DNA of 9,034 nt from Campylobacterota bacterium (GTDB lineage Bacteria; Campylobacterota; Campylobacteria; Campylobacterales; Sulfurovaceae). The notes below the pieces were generated by a model. The model searched no databases and was not told where the DNA came from. It saw only the letters and a program-made list of their open reading frames with translations. This document shows positions 1-7,796 of the stretch, one piece after another. Location of the stretch: the NCBI GenBank assembly GCA_013153825.1, contig JAADDP010000103.1, forward strand, positions 1 to 9,034, written 5' to 3'. The translations under genes were made by a program, and so were the position numbers. Positions within the stretch are counted from its first letter, which is position 1; each line of letters begins with the position of its first letter.

Positions 1-2
1 AA

Positions 3-116
3 GAATTGAAGAGGAAACAAGAAATTAAACTTGATAGTAAATCGGCTAGATATATAAATAATTTGGTAGTGGGAGAATATTATAGGGTTAAAAGAACGGC
101 ATTAATGTTATATTAA
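3..116 (+). CDS. C-terminal end of an unidentified protein (5'-truncated)
   Basis: This frame stays open from the window edge to a TAA at 114-116, giving 37 residues that begin ELKRKQEIKL and end VKRTALMLY. The other two plus-strand frames hit stops within about 30 nt, which is suggestive in DNA this AT-rich. The segment is basic and looks soluble, with no membrane stretch and no motif I recognise. It ends 47 nt before the ATG of the MotA-like gene and reads in the same direction, so it could be the upstream member of that unit or the end of an unrelated operon. Its identity matters because a third component of the motor pair would lie here. A chance open frame cannot be excluded. Confidence 0.5.
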   Translation, partial: ELKRKQEIKLDSKSARYINNLVVGEYYRVKRTALMLY

Positions 117-163
117 TACTCTTTAGTTAATATAAAAAAATAAAATAGATAAAGTGGTTGAAG

Positions 164-1138
164 ATGAAAAATAGAGACTACACACCATGTTTTGTGAACT
201 ATGTAGCAATTGCATTTCTACCAACACTATTTTTAATAGGGGTAGTATCTGGCTATTTAGGAGTAATAGGGTTAAAGGTTGAACTACACTCCTTGACAAT
301 AATATCTCTCATATACACCATATTCCTATTTTTTATTAAACACAATGCAAACTATGTAGTTTGTAAAATGAGAAATGAGAATATAGCTCTTCAGAAGAGT
401 CTTAGAAAGGCGATATATGATAACTCTCTAACCATTGGAGATAGTACAAAGTCAACAATTGTGATTGAGGATTTCATAAATGATTACTATAAGAGCTTTA
501 GAAATGATAACTTTGCAGTTGTAGCCACCTCACTCTTTCCAATGCTCGGTATATTAGGGACATTTACAGCAATTGCGATATCCATGCCAGACTTCTCCAT
601 AGATGACATGGGGAGTCTAGATAAGCAGATATCTATACTTCTGAGTGGAATAGGAACAGCATTTTACGCATCAATATTTGGAATATTCCTATCCATAGTC
701 TGGATATATTTTGAGAAGAGGGGTTTATCTAAATTTGATGGTGATAAGCTACATCTTGAGAGCCTATATAAAGAGTATATCTGGAGTGATAGTGAGTTAA
801 AGAAGCATGAGCATATGCAGTATAATTTAAGAGATGAGAGGCTTGTGACTCTACTAAAGGAGACTTTTAGTCTAGACTTTATTGAGAAGCTAAATGATAG
901 ACATATGGAAAACTTCAAAATTGTTATGGGAGAGACCAATAGGAACTTTACAAACATATCTACACATATGAGGCTTGTACTTGAGGAGCTTAAGGAGACA
1001 ATGAAGAGTGTAAATAGTGCAGAGAATGCACTCGAGGCAAACGATAGGATAGAGAGAAATATCCAGAAGTTTATAGATGTTACAGATAGGCTTCAGAAGA
1101 GTCTAGATAGATTTGAGAGTAACCGATATAGATTATGA
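164..1138 (+). CDS. MotA/TolQ/ExbB-type proton channel family protein (ZorA-like)
   Basis: Predicted inner-membrane stator subunit that, in this superfamily, forms a pentamer around two copies of its partner and couples ion flow to motion. Four membrane segments can be seen at about residues 11-33, 44-60, 118-143 and 158-182. The third and fourth carry the family signature: FPMLGILGTFTA, then GIGTAFYASIFG. A charged cytoplasmic tail of about 140 residues follows and looks helical or coiled coil. I start at ATG 164, with a weak AAAGTGG six bases upstream; a TTG at 158 would add two residues and would leave almost no room for that site. The stop overlaps the next start as ATGA, so the two are translationally coupled. 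The tail is much shorter than I recall for Zorya ZorA. The physiological role is unknown; flagellar MotA is unlikely because of the tail and the partner's architecture. Confidence 0.85.
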   Translation: MKNRDYTPCFVNYVAIAFLPTLFLIGVVSGYLGVIGLKVELHSLTIISLIYTIFLFFIKHNANYVVCKMRNENIALQKSLRKAIYDNSLTIGDSTKSTIVIEDFINDYYKSFRNDNFAVVATSLFPMLGILGTFTAIAISMPDFSIDDMGSLDKQISILLSGIGTAFYASIFGIFLSIVWIYFEKRGLSKFDGDKLHLESLYKEYIWSDSELKKHEHMQYNLRDERLVTLLKETFSLDFIEKLNDRHMENFKIVMGETNRNFTNISTHMRLVLEELKETMKSVNSAENALEANDRIERNIQKFIDVTDRLQKSLDRFESNRYRL

Positions 1139-2064
1139 TAAAAGAGAGTGGTAGTAGCAACTTCTGGATATCCTATGCAGACCTCATGGCAGGACTCCTA
1201 TTTGTATTTATCCTACTCATTGGTGCAATCATTGTCAAATCATCGATACTCAAGAGGAGTTTAGAGAGCAAATCTGAGATACTCGAGGAGAAGTCAATAA
1301 CGATATCTCAAAAAGATATGGTTATTGTAGAGCTTAAGAGGCTACTAAAGGTTAGAGATGAGGATTTAAAAATATTGAGTTCCAAATTGAAAGATAGAGA
1401 TGAGAGGCTATCTAACCTAAATAGAGAGATTATAATCTTAACAGATGAGCTAAATAGAAGCTCTGATGAGATAGTAAGACTTGGTGATATTATAAATAGT
1501 AGTGAGTTGAAATATAGCAATTTAGTAGAGAGATTTCAGGCTCAGAGAGAGAAGATTAAGTATCTTACAGGTATTAAGTTGAAGGTTATATCCAAGCTTA
1601 AGGAGGCTCTGGGTGAGAAGATTGATATAGATAGAGAGGATGGAGCATTGAGACTATCATCAAATATCCTCTTCGATAAGGGTTCTGCCACACTTAAAGA
1701 TGGGGCTAAGAGTGAGCTAAAATCGATATTTATAAACTACATAAAGACTCTAATATCAGATGGAGATATTAAAAAACATCTAGATTCAATTGTAATTGAG
1801 GGGCATACAGATAGTGATGGGAGCTTTCTCTACAATCTGGAGCTATCCCAGAAGAGAGCTTACGCCGTTATGAACTACCTATTGACACTAAACTACATTA
1901 AACAGCAGAACATTAAGAGTAAGCTTGTAGCTAGTGGTAGGTCATATCTAAATCCAATCATGGTAAATGGGGCTGAGGATAAGGATGCCTCCCGAAGAAT
2001 TGAGATAAAATTTAGACTTAAAAACCAAGAGGCGATGGAGGAGATAGAGAAGATATTAGATTAA
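1135..2064 (+). CDS. MotB/OmpA-type partner protein with coiled coil and OmpA domain (ZorB-like)
   Basis: Partner of the preceding channel subunit. Residues 10-34 form a single membrane helix whose start, WISYADLMAGLLFVFIL, aligns with the MotB helix motif YADFMTAMM; Asp16 matches the MotB residue that takes up the ion. Residues 38-150 are highly charged heptad-like sequence, a predicted periplasmic coiled coil. Residues 165-295 are an OmpA C-terminal domain that binds peptidoglycan: EGHTDSDG at 222-229, NLELSQKRA at 234-242 and DASRRIEI at 284-291. This layout anchors the motor to the cell wall at a distance. MotB proper usually has a shorter linker. The start is set by the ATGA overlap. Downstream is a 64-nt gap and then ispG, so no effector gene follows on this side. 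Confidence 0.87.
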   Translation: MIKESGSSNFWISYADLMAGLLFVFILLIGAIIVKSSILKRSLESKSEILEEKSITISQKDMVIVELKRLLKVRDEDLKILSSKLKDRDERLSNLNREIIILTDELNRSSDEIVRLGDIINSSELKYSNLVERFQAQREKIKYLTGIKLKVISKLKEALGEKIDIDREDGALRLSSNILFDKGSATLKDGAKSELKSIFINYIKTLISDGDIKKHLDSIVIEGHTDSDGSFLYNLELSQKRAYAVMNYLLTLNYIKQQNIKSKLVASGRSYLNPIMVNGAEDKDASRRIEIKFRLKNQEAMEEIEKILD

Positions 2065-2071
2065 TCTCTCA

Positions 2072-2088
2072 ATTTTTTTAGATACAAT
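2072..2088 (+). promoter_or_regulatory. Candidate sigma-70 promoter for ispG and the genes after it
   Basis: A run of seven T leads into TACAAT at 2083-2088, about 40 nt before the ispG start. Campylobacterota housekeeping promoters typically have a -10 box preceded by periodic T-rich DNA instead of a -35 box, which fits. The 64-nt gap is the largest break between the motor pair and the ispG block, so a new transcript starting here is reasonable. This is motif reading only. Confidence 0.35.
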
Positions 2089-2128
2089 TCTAAAGAATTT
2101 TTCATAGTTAATTTACAAAGGATAGGTT

Positions 2129-3184
2129 TTGAAAGAGAGATACCCTACAAAAAAGATATTTGTTGGAGATGTGGCAGTTGGTGGAGATGCACCCATATCA
2201 ATCCAGTCTATGACATTTAGTGAGACTAGCGATGTAGATGCCACTGTAGAGCAGATAAATAGACTCCACTTTGCTGGAGCAGATATGGTGAGGGTGGCTG
2301 TACCGGATATGGAGTCGGCAAAAGCTCTAAAAGATATAAAGGAGCGAATATCTCTACCTCTAATTGCCGATATACATTTCAACTATAGATTGGCACTAGA
2401 GGCTAGTAAGTGGGTTGACTGTATCAGATTTAATCCTGGAAATATAGGAGAGAAGGGGAGAATAAGAGAGATTGTAAAGGCCTGTAGGGAGAGGGATATT
2501 CCAATTAGGATTGGGGTTAATGGGGGTAGTCTTGAGAGAGAGTTTGAGAATAGATATGGTGCTACTGCCGAGGGGATGGTAGCTAGTGCTGAATATAATA
2601 TTAAGTTTCTAGAGGATTTAGATTTTACAGATATAAAGGTCTCTCTCAAAGCTAGTGATGTAGATAGGACGGTAGATGCCTATAGAATGTTGAGGGAGAG
2701 AAACAGCTACCCATTCCATCTAGGTGTTACAGAGGCTGGAACACTATTTCATGCTACTATAAAATCATCAATTGGATTAGGCTCACTTCTCCTAGATGGA
2801 ATTGGAGATACAATGAGGGTCTCTATAACTGGTGAGCTTGAGGATGAGATTAAAGTTGCAAAGGCTATACTCAAGGATAGTGGAAGGGTAAAAGAGGGTG
2901 TAAATATAATCTCATGCCCAACTTGTGGAAGAATTGAGGCTGACCTAGTGAAGGCTGTAGCTGATGTTGAGAAGAGAATTGCCCACATCAAAAAGCCTAT
3001 AGATGTATCAATTATGGGTTGTGCAGTAAATGCCATTGGGGAGGCTAAACATGCAGATGTGGCAATCGCCTTTGGAAAGGGTAGTGGATTGGTGATGGTA
3101 AGAGGGGAGGTTGTAGCAAAGTTGGCAGAGGAGGATTTGGTCGATAGATTTGTTGCAGAAGTTGAGAATTTTGTAAATGTGTAA
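2129..3184 (+). CDS. ispG: 4-hydroxy-3-methylbut-2-en-1-yl diphosphate synthase (IspG/GcpE)
   Basis: Cytosolic iron-sulfur enzyme of the MEP pathway that converts methylerythritol cyclodiphosphate to HMBPP, the next-to-last step to isoprenoid precursors. At 351 residues it has the usual bacterial two-domain length. The N-terminal TIM barrel shows [12 protein letters not shown] (18-29), RVAVPD (55-60), ADIHFNY (80-86) and RFNPGNIG (100-107). The C-terminal 4Fe-4S domain has the cluster ligands Cys263 and Cys266 in SCPTCGR and Cys298 in MGCAVN, with the catalytic-type Glu305 in NAIGEA. I accept TTG 2129 as the start because AAAGGATAGG sits just before it and the protein begins at the family's normal N-terminus. 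It reads closely like the Helicobacter enzyme. It is followed after 14 nt by dnaB. Confidence 0.97.
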   Translation: MKERYPTKKIFVGDVAVGGDAPISIQSMTFSETSDVDATVEQINRLHFAGADMVRVAVPDMESAKALKDIKERISLPLIADIHFNYRLALEASKWVDCIRFNPGNIGEKGRIREIVKACRERDIPIRIGVNGGSLEREFENRYGATAEGMVASAEYNIKFLEDLDFTDIKVSLKASDVDRTVDAYRMLRERNSYPFHLGVTEAGTLFHATIKSSIGLGSLLLDGIGDTMRVSITGELEDEIKVAKAILKDSGRVKEGVNIISCPTCGRIEADLVKAVADVEKRIAHIKKPIDVSIMGCAVNAIGEAKHADVAIAFGKGSGLVMVRGEVVAKLAEEDLVDRFVAEVENFVNV

Positions 3185-3198
3185 GGATAGTTATATTT

Positions 3199-4680
3199 AT
3201 GAGTGACAATCTATATAATATAAATATGGAGAGGGCTGTACTCTCTGCAGTGATTTTTGACCCAGAGATATTTGAGGGTGTAATGGTTAAGTTGAAACCT
3301 AAAGATTTCTATCTGCCATTTCACCAACACCTATTCAATGCGATGGAGGAGCTATTTAGAGAGGATAAACCTATAGATGAGGAGTTTCTGAAGAATAAGC
3401 TCAGGAGGCAGAAGGTGTTTGATGAGGTTGCTATGCTTGAGGTTCTGGCAACAGACCCAATATCAAATACAGATGCCTATATTGATGAGATAAAATCACG
3501 CTCCATAAAGAGAGAGCTGATATCTCTAGCATCAACAATAAAACAGAACACGATAGAGGATGACCTCCCTACAAGCGATGTTATGAATAGGATAGAGAAG
3601 AGGCTATATGAGATAACCCAAGATAATATTGTAAAGGACTTTAGAGACTCTAAGGATATAACGATATCTGTAATTGAGCAGATAGAGTATCTGAAGAAGC
3701 TAGATAATAGGGGAATAGTTGGTGTCGATACCGGCTTCTACTCAATAAATAAGAAGGTGAATGGATTTGGCAAGGGTGACCTGATAATAATAGCTGCTAG
3801 ACCAGCTATGGGTAAGACCTCATTTGTTCTAAATATCGCTCAGAAGGCTCTACAGAGGGGCGAAGGTGTGGCATTCTTCTCTCTTGAGATGTCTGCAGAG
3901 CAGTTGATGTTTAGACTTCTATCATCGGAGACATCAATACCACTTCAAGATTTAAGAGTTGGAAACTTGACAGATAGTGAGTGGAATAGGCTGGTAGATG
4001 CTACAGATGTGATGGCCGATAGAAAGCTATTTGTAGATGATAGTGGATTTGCCACAATTCAGCACATTAGAACCAAACTTAGACGTTTGAAGTCCAAACA
4101 TTCCGATATATCAATGGCAATAGTTGACTATCTACAGCTTATGAGTGGAGATGGTAAAGTTGAGGGTAGACAGGTTGTCATATCTGAGATATCTAGAGGG
4201 TTAAAGCAGTTGGCTAGAGAGTTAAATATTCCAATATTAGCACTATCTCAATTAAATAGAAGTTTAGAGAGCAGAGAGAATAAGCGACCTATGTTGAGTG
4301 ACCTAAGAGAGAGTGGCTCAATTGAGCAGGATGCAGATGTGGTTATGTTTGTATATAGAGGGGAGGTCTATAGGAGAGCTAAGGAGAAAGAGAAGCTTGA
4401 GAAGGAGAAAAACATGGCCATGAACCAGAGTGGAATGGTACCACCTCCACCAGTAAATAACCCTCCTGCAGAGAGTGAGAGTAGAGCAGAGAGTGAAGAG
4501 GAGGAGGTTGAGATAATTATTGGAAAGCAGAGAAATGGTCCTACAGGAACAATAAATATGGTATTTCAGAAGAGATTTACCAGATTTATAGATAGAGGTA
4601 GTGGTAGCTACACCATAAGTTCAGCAAGAGATGGGGTGGAGAAGAGAGAGTCGGAGATTGAGTATAACATTGTTATATAG
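3199..4680 (+). CDS. dnaB: Replicative DNA helicase DnaB
   Basis: Hexameric helicase that unwinds DNA at the replication fork and recruits primase. The N-terminal DnaB domain spans about residues 5-105 and the RecA-like motor about 170-470. Visible motifs are Walker A ARPAMGKTS (200-208, Lys206), catalytic Glu230 in FFSLEMS, Walker B MAIVDYLQL (306-314, Asp310), the conserved QLNRSLESR and SDLRESGSIEQDAD, and the arginine-finger region GKQRNGPTG (442-450). It has no intein. Between residues 391 and 437 lies an insertion that is first Lys/Glu-rich, then proline-rich with four prolines in a row, then Glu-rich. Campylobacterota DnaB proteins often carry charged sequence at this point; the proline tract is less expected. 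AAGGAT overlapping the ispG stop serves as the ribosome binding site. Confidence 0.97.
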   Translation: MSDNLYNINMERAVLSAVIFDPEIFEGVMVKLKPKDFYLPFHQHLFNAMEELFREDKPIDEEFLKNKLRRQKVFDEVAMLEVLATDPISNTDAYIDEIKSRSIKRELISLASTIKQNTIEDDLPTSDVMNRIEKRLYEITQDNIVKDFRDSKDITISVIEQIEYLKKLDNRGIVGVDTGFYSINKKVNGFGKGDLIIIAARPAMGKTSFVLNIAQKALQRGEGVAFFSLEMSAEQLMFRLLSSETSIPLQDLRVGNLTDSEWNRLVDATDVMADRKLFVDDSGFATIQHIRTKLRRLKSKHSDISMAIVDYLQLMSGDGKVEGRQVVISEISRGLKQLARELNIPILALSQLNRSLESRENKRPMLSDLRESGSIEQDADVVMFVYRGEVYRRAKEKEKLEKEKNMAMNQSGMVPPPPVNNPPAESESRAESEEEEVEIIIGKQRNGPTGTINMVFQKRFTRFIDRGSGSYTISSARDGVEKRESEIEYNIVI

Positions 4681-5943
4681 ATGCTACAGCCATCAAAACT
4701 ACTCAACTCAACCAGAGAACTATTAATACTCTTATCGATATTTACACTTCTAATATTGACCTCAATATTAAATCTATATGGGGAGTATGGAGAGTTTATT
4801 GAGAAGGAGTTCTACTTTACAAATGGAAAAATATTAAATATATATAGTAGAGATGGATATAGAGTTCTTAAACTCTATAGCGAAGATTTAGACTTAAAGT
4901 TTACAACAGCCACATATAGAGAAGATTTAAATTTAGATATTGGATATAGTATTAGATTAAAGCTATATCCAGAAGATGCAAATATCACCTTTAGGGAGTA
5001 TCTTGGTGGCTTCTACATAAAATCTAAACTTCTATCCTTAGAGGATAGAGGTAGTGCTATTAGGTCTATCCTACTTAATGCTATATCCAAACAGCATAGT
5101 GATAGCTATATGAGAGAGTTCTATCAGGCCATATTTCTGGCTCAACCTATATCAAAAGATTTTAGAGATGCAGTATCCAGACTAGGGATATCACACCTAA
5201 TTGCCATGAGTGGATTCCACCTCGGTATAGTATCTGCCACCCTATTCTACATATTAAATATGGTCTATAGCCCACTTCAGCAGAGACTCTTTCCATACAG
5301 ATATAATCTGATAGATGTAGGTTTAATAACCATCATAATTTTAGCTCTAGCTCTAGAGTTGACAGACTCCCCACCATCTCTAGTGAGAGCCTATGTAATG
5401 GCAGTGATTGCCCTAATTGGAGTTATGGCAGGATTGGAGGTTAAATCATTTGAGCTACTCCTATCTGTGGTGCTAATATCTCTTGCTCTAATCCCAAAAT
5501 TGATGCTATCAATCTCATTCTGGTTCTCAATAGTCGGTGTTCTATATATATTTTTAATACTTCACCATAGTGAGATGAGAGATGGTTATAGATTGTCTGC
5601 TCTCATCTCAATTCTAATATTTCTGCTAATGTTACCTATAGTACACACAATATTTCCCCTAACCTCAAGACTACAGCTAATATCCCCTCTCCTATCACTC
5701 CTATTTGCCCCACTATACCCTATCGCTCTTATACTCCACCTCTTTGGATTTGGTTGGATATTTGATGAACCCCTAATATGGCTATTTAATCTCAAAGCAG
5801 AGAGTAGAGATATATATCTATCGATACCATATGGTATTGCATATCTAATAGTATCTATATGGGCCATATTTAGTAGAAGAGTATATAAATTTCTACTATC
5901 TATAGCAGGGCTGTTTGGACTCTATATTTTTATATTTTTCTGA
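4681..5943 (+). CDS. comEC: ComEC/Rec2-type DNA uptake channel protein, short form
   Basis: Predicted inner-membrane channel that passes one DNA strand into the cytoplasm during natural transformation. After a first membrane helix (about 12-32) comes a soluble beta-rich domain (35-115), then the competence domain with many membrane helices (about 165-420). Signature stretches are HLIAMSGFHLGIVS (172-185) and SPPSLVRAYVMA (230-241). At 420 residues it lacks the C-terminal metallo-beta-lactamase-like domain of the long Bacillus/Neisseria form; the Helicobacter protein is similarly short. Its ATG directly follows the dnaB stop (TAGATG) and no good ribosome binding site is visible, so translation is probably by reinitiation after dnaB. 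The rhomboid gene starts 4 nt after its stop. Confidence 0.9.
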   Translation: MLQPSKLLNSTRELLILLSIFTLLILTSILNLYGEYGEFIEKEFYFTNGKILNIYSRDGYRVLKLYSEDLDLKFTTATYREDLNLDIGYSIRLKLYPEDANITFREYLGGFYIKSKLLSLEDRGSAIRSILLNAISKQHSDSYMREFYQAIFLAQPISKDFRDAVSRLGISHLIAMSGFHLGIVSATLFYILNMVYSPLQQRLFPYRYNLIDVGLITIIILALALELTDSPPSLVRAYVMAVIALIGVMAGLEVKSFELLLSVVLISLALIPKLMLSISFWFSIVGVLYIFLILHHSEMRDGYRLSALISILIFLLMLPIVHTIFPLTSRLQLISPLLSLLFAPLYPIALILHLFGFGWIFDEPLIWLFNLKAESRDIYLSIPYGIAYLIVSIWAIFSRRVYKFLLSIAGLFGLYIFIFF

Positions 5944-5947
5944 TATT

Positions 5948-6637
5948 ATGAGACTTAAAAAAGGATTTACAATATATAGATTTAGAGAGTATCCAGTAAC
6001 ATATGGATTGATTACCTTGAACTTAATAGTATTCCTAATTACTGTAATATTTAGTGGAGGTGGGTTCGATATAGATATTGAGACTCTAATCAACTTTGGA
6101 GCATCTAATGGAATATATGTCATATTGGGAGGGGAGCAGTGGAGGCTCTTTACGGCAATGTTTCTACATGGTGGAGCTATACATATTTTGACAAATATGC
6201 TATCCCTATGGTTTGTGGGTAGAGCTATCGAGAGAATTATTGGAGCTATACCATATCTAGTTATATATCTTCTATCCGGTACCATAGGGGGGCTAATATC
6301 TATATATTTCCACAATAATGGTGTAGGAATTGGTGCTAGTGGAGCTATATTTGGAATTTTTGGAGCTATGGCAGGAGTAGCCTTTGCAGATAGGTATAGA
6401 TTTATATACTTTGAGGAGTTTTTTAAGAACTTTGGAGTAATACTACTTATAAATATAGCTCTTGGTGTTATGGTTGATGCGATAGACCTATCTGCACATA
6501 TCGGTGGTTTAGCTATGGGTATATTGGGTGGCTATATGGTAGGTAGAGGGGAGAGAGTTCTATGGCTCTATGTAATATTCTCTATTACGCTATACTCCAT
6601 ACTATATAACTACCTATTCAACCTATTCTCTTTTTGA
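5948..6637 (+). CDS. Rhomboid family intramembrane serine protease
   Basis: Polytopic membrane protein of 229 residues that, by family, cuts membrane-spanning substrates within the bilayer. About six helices can be seen. The catalytic pair is Ser131 in GIGASGAIFG and His184 in SAHIGG. Upstream, EQWRLFTAMFLHGG leads into the L1/helix-2 motif with His74, His79 and Asn83, spaced exactly as His145, His150 and Asn154 of E. coli GlpG. All key residues are present, so it should be active. There is no N-terminal cytoplasmic domain of the GlpG kind. I chose ATG 5948, 4 nt after the comEC stop, over an upstream TTG at 5915 inside comEC that would add eleven poorly family-like residues. Co-transcription with comEC is likely; a role in competence or membrane protein quality control is only a guess. 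Confidence 0.92.
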   Translation: MRLKKGFTIYRFREYPVTYGLITLNLIVFLITVIFSGGGFDIDIETLINFGASNGIYVILGGEQWRLFTAMFLHGGAIHILTNMLSLWFVGRAIERIIGAIPYLVIYLLSGTIGGLISIYFHNNGVGIGASGAIFGIFGAMAGVAFADRYRFIYFEEFFKNFGVILLINIALGVMVDAIDLSAHIGGLAMGILGGYMVGRGERVLWLYVIFSITLYSILYNYLFNLFSF

Positions 6638-6657
6638 AAATTTATATTTAAAATGGC

Positions 6658-6683
6658 GAGAAGCTCCAGAAGATTAGCTTCTC
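6658..6683. terminator. Hairpin between convergent genes, possible bidirectional terminator
   Basis: GAGAAGCT at 6658-6665 pairs perfectly with AGCTTCTC at 6676-6683 around a 10-nt loop. It lies between the rhomboid stop (6637) and the permease stop (6686, minus strand), exactly where transcripts from both sides should end. The T runs after either arm are short, so termination strength is uncertain. Confidence 0.55.
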
Positions 6684-6685
6684 TT

Positions 6686-7429
6686 CTAACCTATAAGTAG
6701 CTTCTTTATGAGGATTGCTAAGGCAACCATATACATAATGAGGAGATATCTCTTATGTTTCGATGAGGTTACAATCTCCTTTAGATATACCCCTAGATAT
6801 ACCCCTACCAGTGAGGCAAATGCTACAAATAGGGCACTTCTTAAATCGATATCCCCAGCAAATATGTGAGCTATCAATCCTGAGATTGATGAGAATGTGA
6901 CGAAGAACAGACCAGCACTTACACCCTTCTTTATAGGATAGTGTAGAAAACCTACAAGTATAGGTGTCAACATTATAGAACCTCCCACGCCTAGGCTGAT
7001 GGCAAATATACCTATTATAAGCCCTACAAAGAAGAGAACAGCCCTATTTAGACTCTTAACACTCCCTCCATCCTCACTAACCTTAGCCTGAAAGAGTCTA
7101 TATAGTGCAAATATGAGTAGTCCTAGAAATAGATACTCCAGAACCACCTCTGGAACATTTAGTGAGACCCAAGCCCCTATAAAGCCCCCTATAAAGCCTC
7201 CAGCACCAACAAATAGTCCATCTCCTAGAATAAGAGAACCCCTCTTATAGTTTAGATATGAGCCGTAGAATGAGCTAAATACCATCTGAACTATAGATAT
7301 CCCTATGGCACTCTTAATATCTACACCTATAAGTAGCAAAAGAGGAATTAAAATCATCCCTCCACCAATTCCAAAAAATCCCGATAGAGTTCCTACAGAG
7401 GCACCTACCAATATCAATAAAATTTCCAT
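6686..7429 (-). CDS. TauE/SafE (TSUP) family membrane transporter
   Basis: Predicted inner-membrane permease of 247 residues. The family exports or imports sulfite, sulfoacetate, thiosulfate or other organosulfur anions. Its internal duplication is clear: the first half opens with GTLSGFFGIGGGMILIP (13-29) and the second repeats it as GIFAISLGVGGSIMLTP (140-156), each followed by three or four hydrophobic helices. Substrate cannot be read from sequence, although sulfur chemistry would suit this kind of host. An in-frame TAA closely precedes the ATG at 7429, so no longer form from an upstream start is likely. There is no Shine-Dalgarno sequence, and a TATAAT box ends 5 nt before the ATG. The gene runs against its left neighbours and divergently from the 66-aa gene, so it is a single-gene unit. 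Confidence 0.9.
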   Translation of the reverse strand: MEILLILVGASVGTLSGFFGIGGGMILIPLLLLIGVDIKSAIGISIVQMVFSSFYGSYLNYKRGSLILGDGLFVGAGGFIGGFIGAWVSLNVPEVVLEYLFLGLLIFALYRLFQAKVSEDGGSVKSLNRAVLFFVGLIIGIFAISLGVGGSIMLTPILVGFLHYPIKKGVSAGLFFVTFSSISGLIAHIFAGDIDLRSALFVAFASLVGVYLGVYLKEIVTSSKHKRYLLIMYMVALAILIKKLLIG

Positions 7430-7434
7430 TCGGA

Positions 7435-7440
7435 ATTATA
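7435..7440 (-). promoter_or_regulatory. Candidate -10 box (TATAAT) for the TSUP gene, leaderless arrangement
   Basis: On the minus strand a perfect TATAAT ends 5 nt before the ATG at 7429. Transcription normally begins 6-8 nt after the -10 box, which would place the start at or within the ATG. The absence of a ribosome binding site supports a leaderless message. Perfect TATAAT is common by chance in such AT-rich DNA, so confidence stays modest. Confidence 0.35.
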
Positions 7441-7529
7441 TACTTTTTACATTAAATAGCTTTTATTACCTATAATTTAAAATTATCTATTAATGCTCTT
7501 TTTATATCTGTTTCATATTTTTTACTAGA

Positions 7530-7535
7530 TAGAAT
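7530..7535 (+). promoter_or_regulatory. Candidate -10 box (TAGAAT) for the 66-aa gene
   Basis: TAGAAT lies 39 nt before the start codon at 7575 and is preceded by a T-rich stretch containing six T in a row, as expected for Campylobacterota sigma-70 promoters. A second TATAAT at 7471-7476, inside the near-palindrome ATAATTT-A-AAATTAT, is an alternative. Confidence 0.35.
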
Positions 7536-7574
7536 TAGGGAGTTTATTTTATTGAAAAGCAAGAAGGAGTCTAA

Positions 7575-7775
7575 ATGAGTAGCATTATAGAGATAATTAG
7601 GAGTGAACTTCCAAAATATGAGGGTCTTACGGAGTATGAGAAGAGCTACGGTCTGCAACACCTAAATGAGTGGGTTAGTGAAGATGGAAAATTGGATATT
7701 TTAGTGAGCAAATTTGCAGAAAAATCGCTAGATATTAGACCATTTTTAGATAGATTAGGTCTTATGGAGAGATAA
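7575..7775 (+). CDS. Small hypothetical protein, 66 aa
   Basis: I do not recognise this protein. It starts at ATG 7575 with a strong ribosome binding site, AAGGAG at 7564-7569, and ends at a TAA at 7773-7775. It is soluble and rich in acidic and basic residues, with no signal peptide, no cysteine and no membrane segment. Predicted structure is mostly helical: residues 2-10, about 18-34 and 40-62, with KYEGLTEYEK in the first linker. Codon use matches its neighbours. The overlapping minus-strand frames are shadows without a ribosome binding site. It stands alone between a divergent permease gene and a hairpin. The good start signal and its own promoter candidate make a real gene likely; function is unknown. 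Confidence 0.72.
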   Translation: MSSIIEIIRSELPKYEGLTEYEKSYGLQHLNEWVSEDGKLDILVSKFAEKSLDIRPFLDRLGLMER

Positions 7776-7796
7776 TCATTAATTTCACTTATTAAG

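Noticed and set aside
164..2064. Complete Zorya defence system
   Set aside because: Only the ZorA/ZorB-like membrane part is present; the next gene is ispG, and the channel's cytoplasmic tail is short for ZorA.
2086..2105. Terminator-like AATTC-taaa-GAATT followed by five T, after the OmpA-domain gene
   Set aside because: The stem is only five AT-rich pairs and would be very weak; it also overlaps the better promoter candidate for ispG.
5915..5947. Upstream TTG start for the rhomboid gene
   Set aside because: It lies inside comEC and adds residues outside the family core; ATG 5948 fits the operon spacing better.
5896..6315. 139-codon minus-strand frame across the comEC/rhomboid junction
   Set aside because: It is antisense to the end of comEC and the first half of the rhomboid gene, including the GlpG-like histidine and asparagine positions. 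It is a shadow frame.
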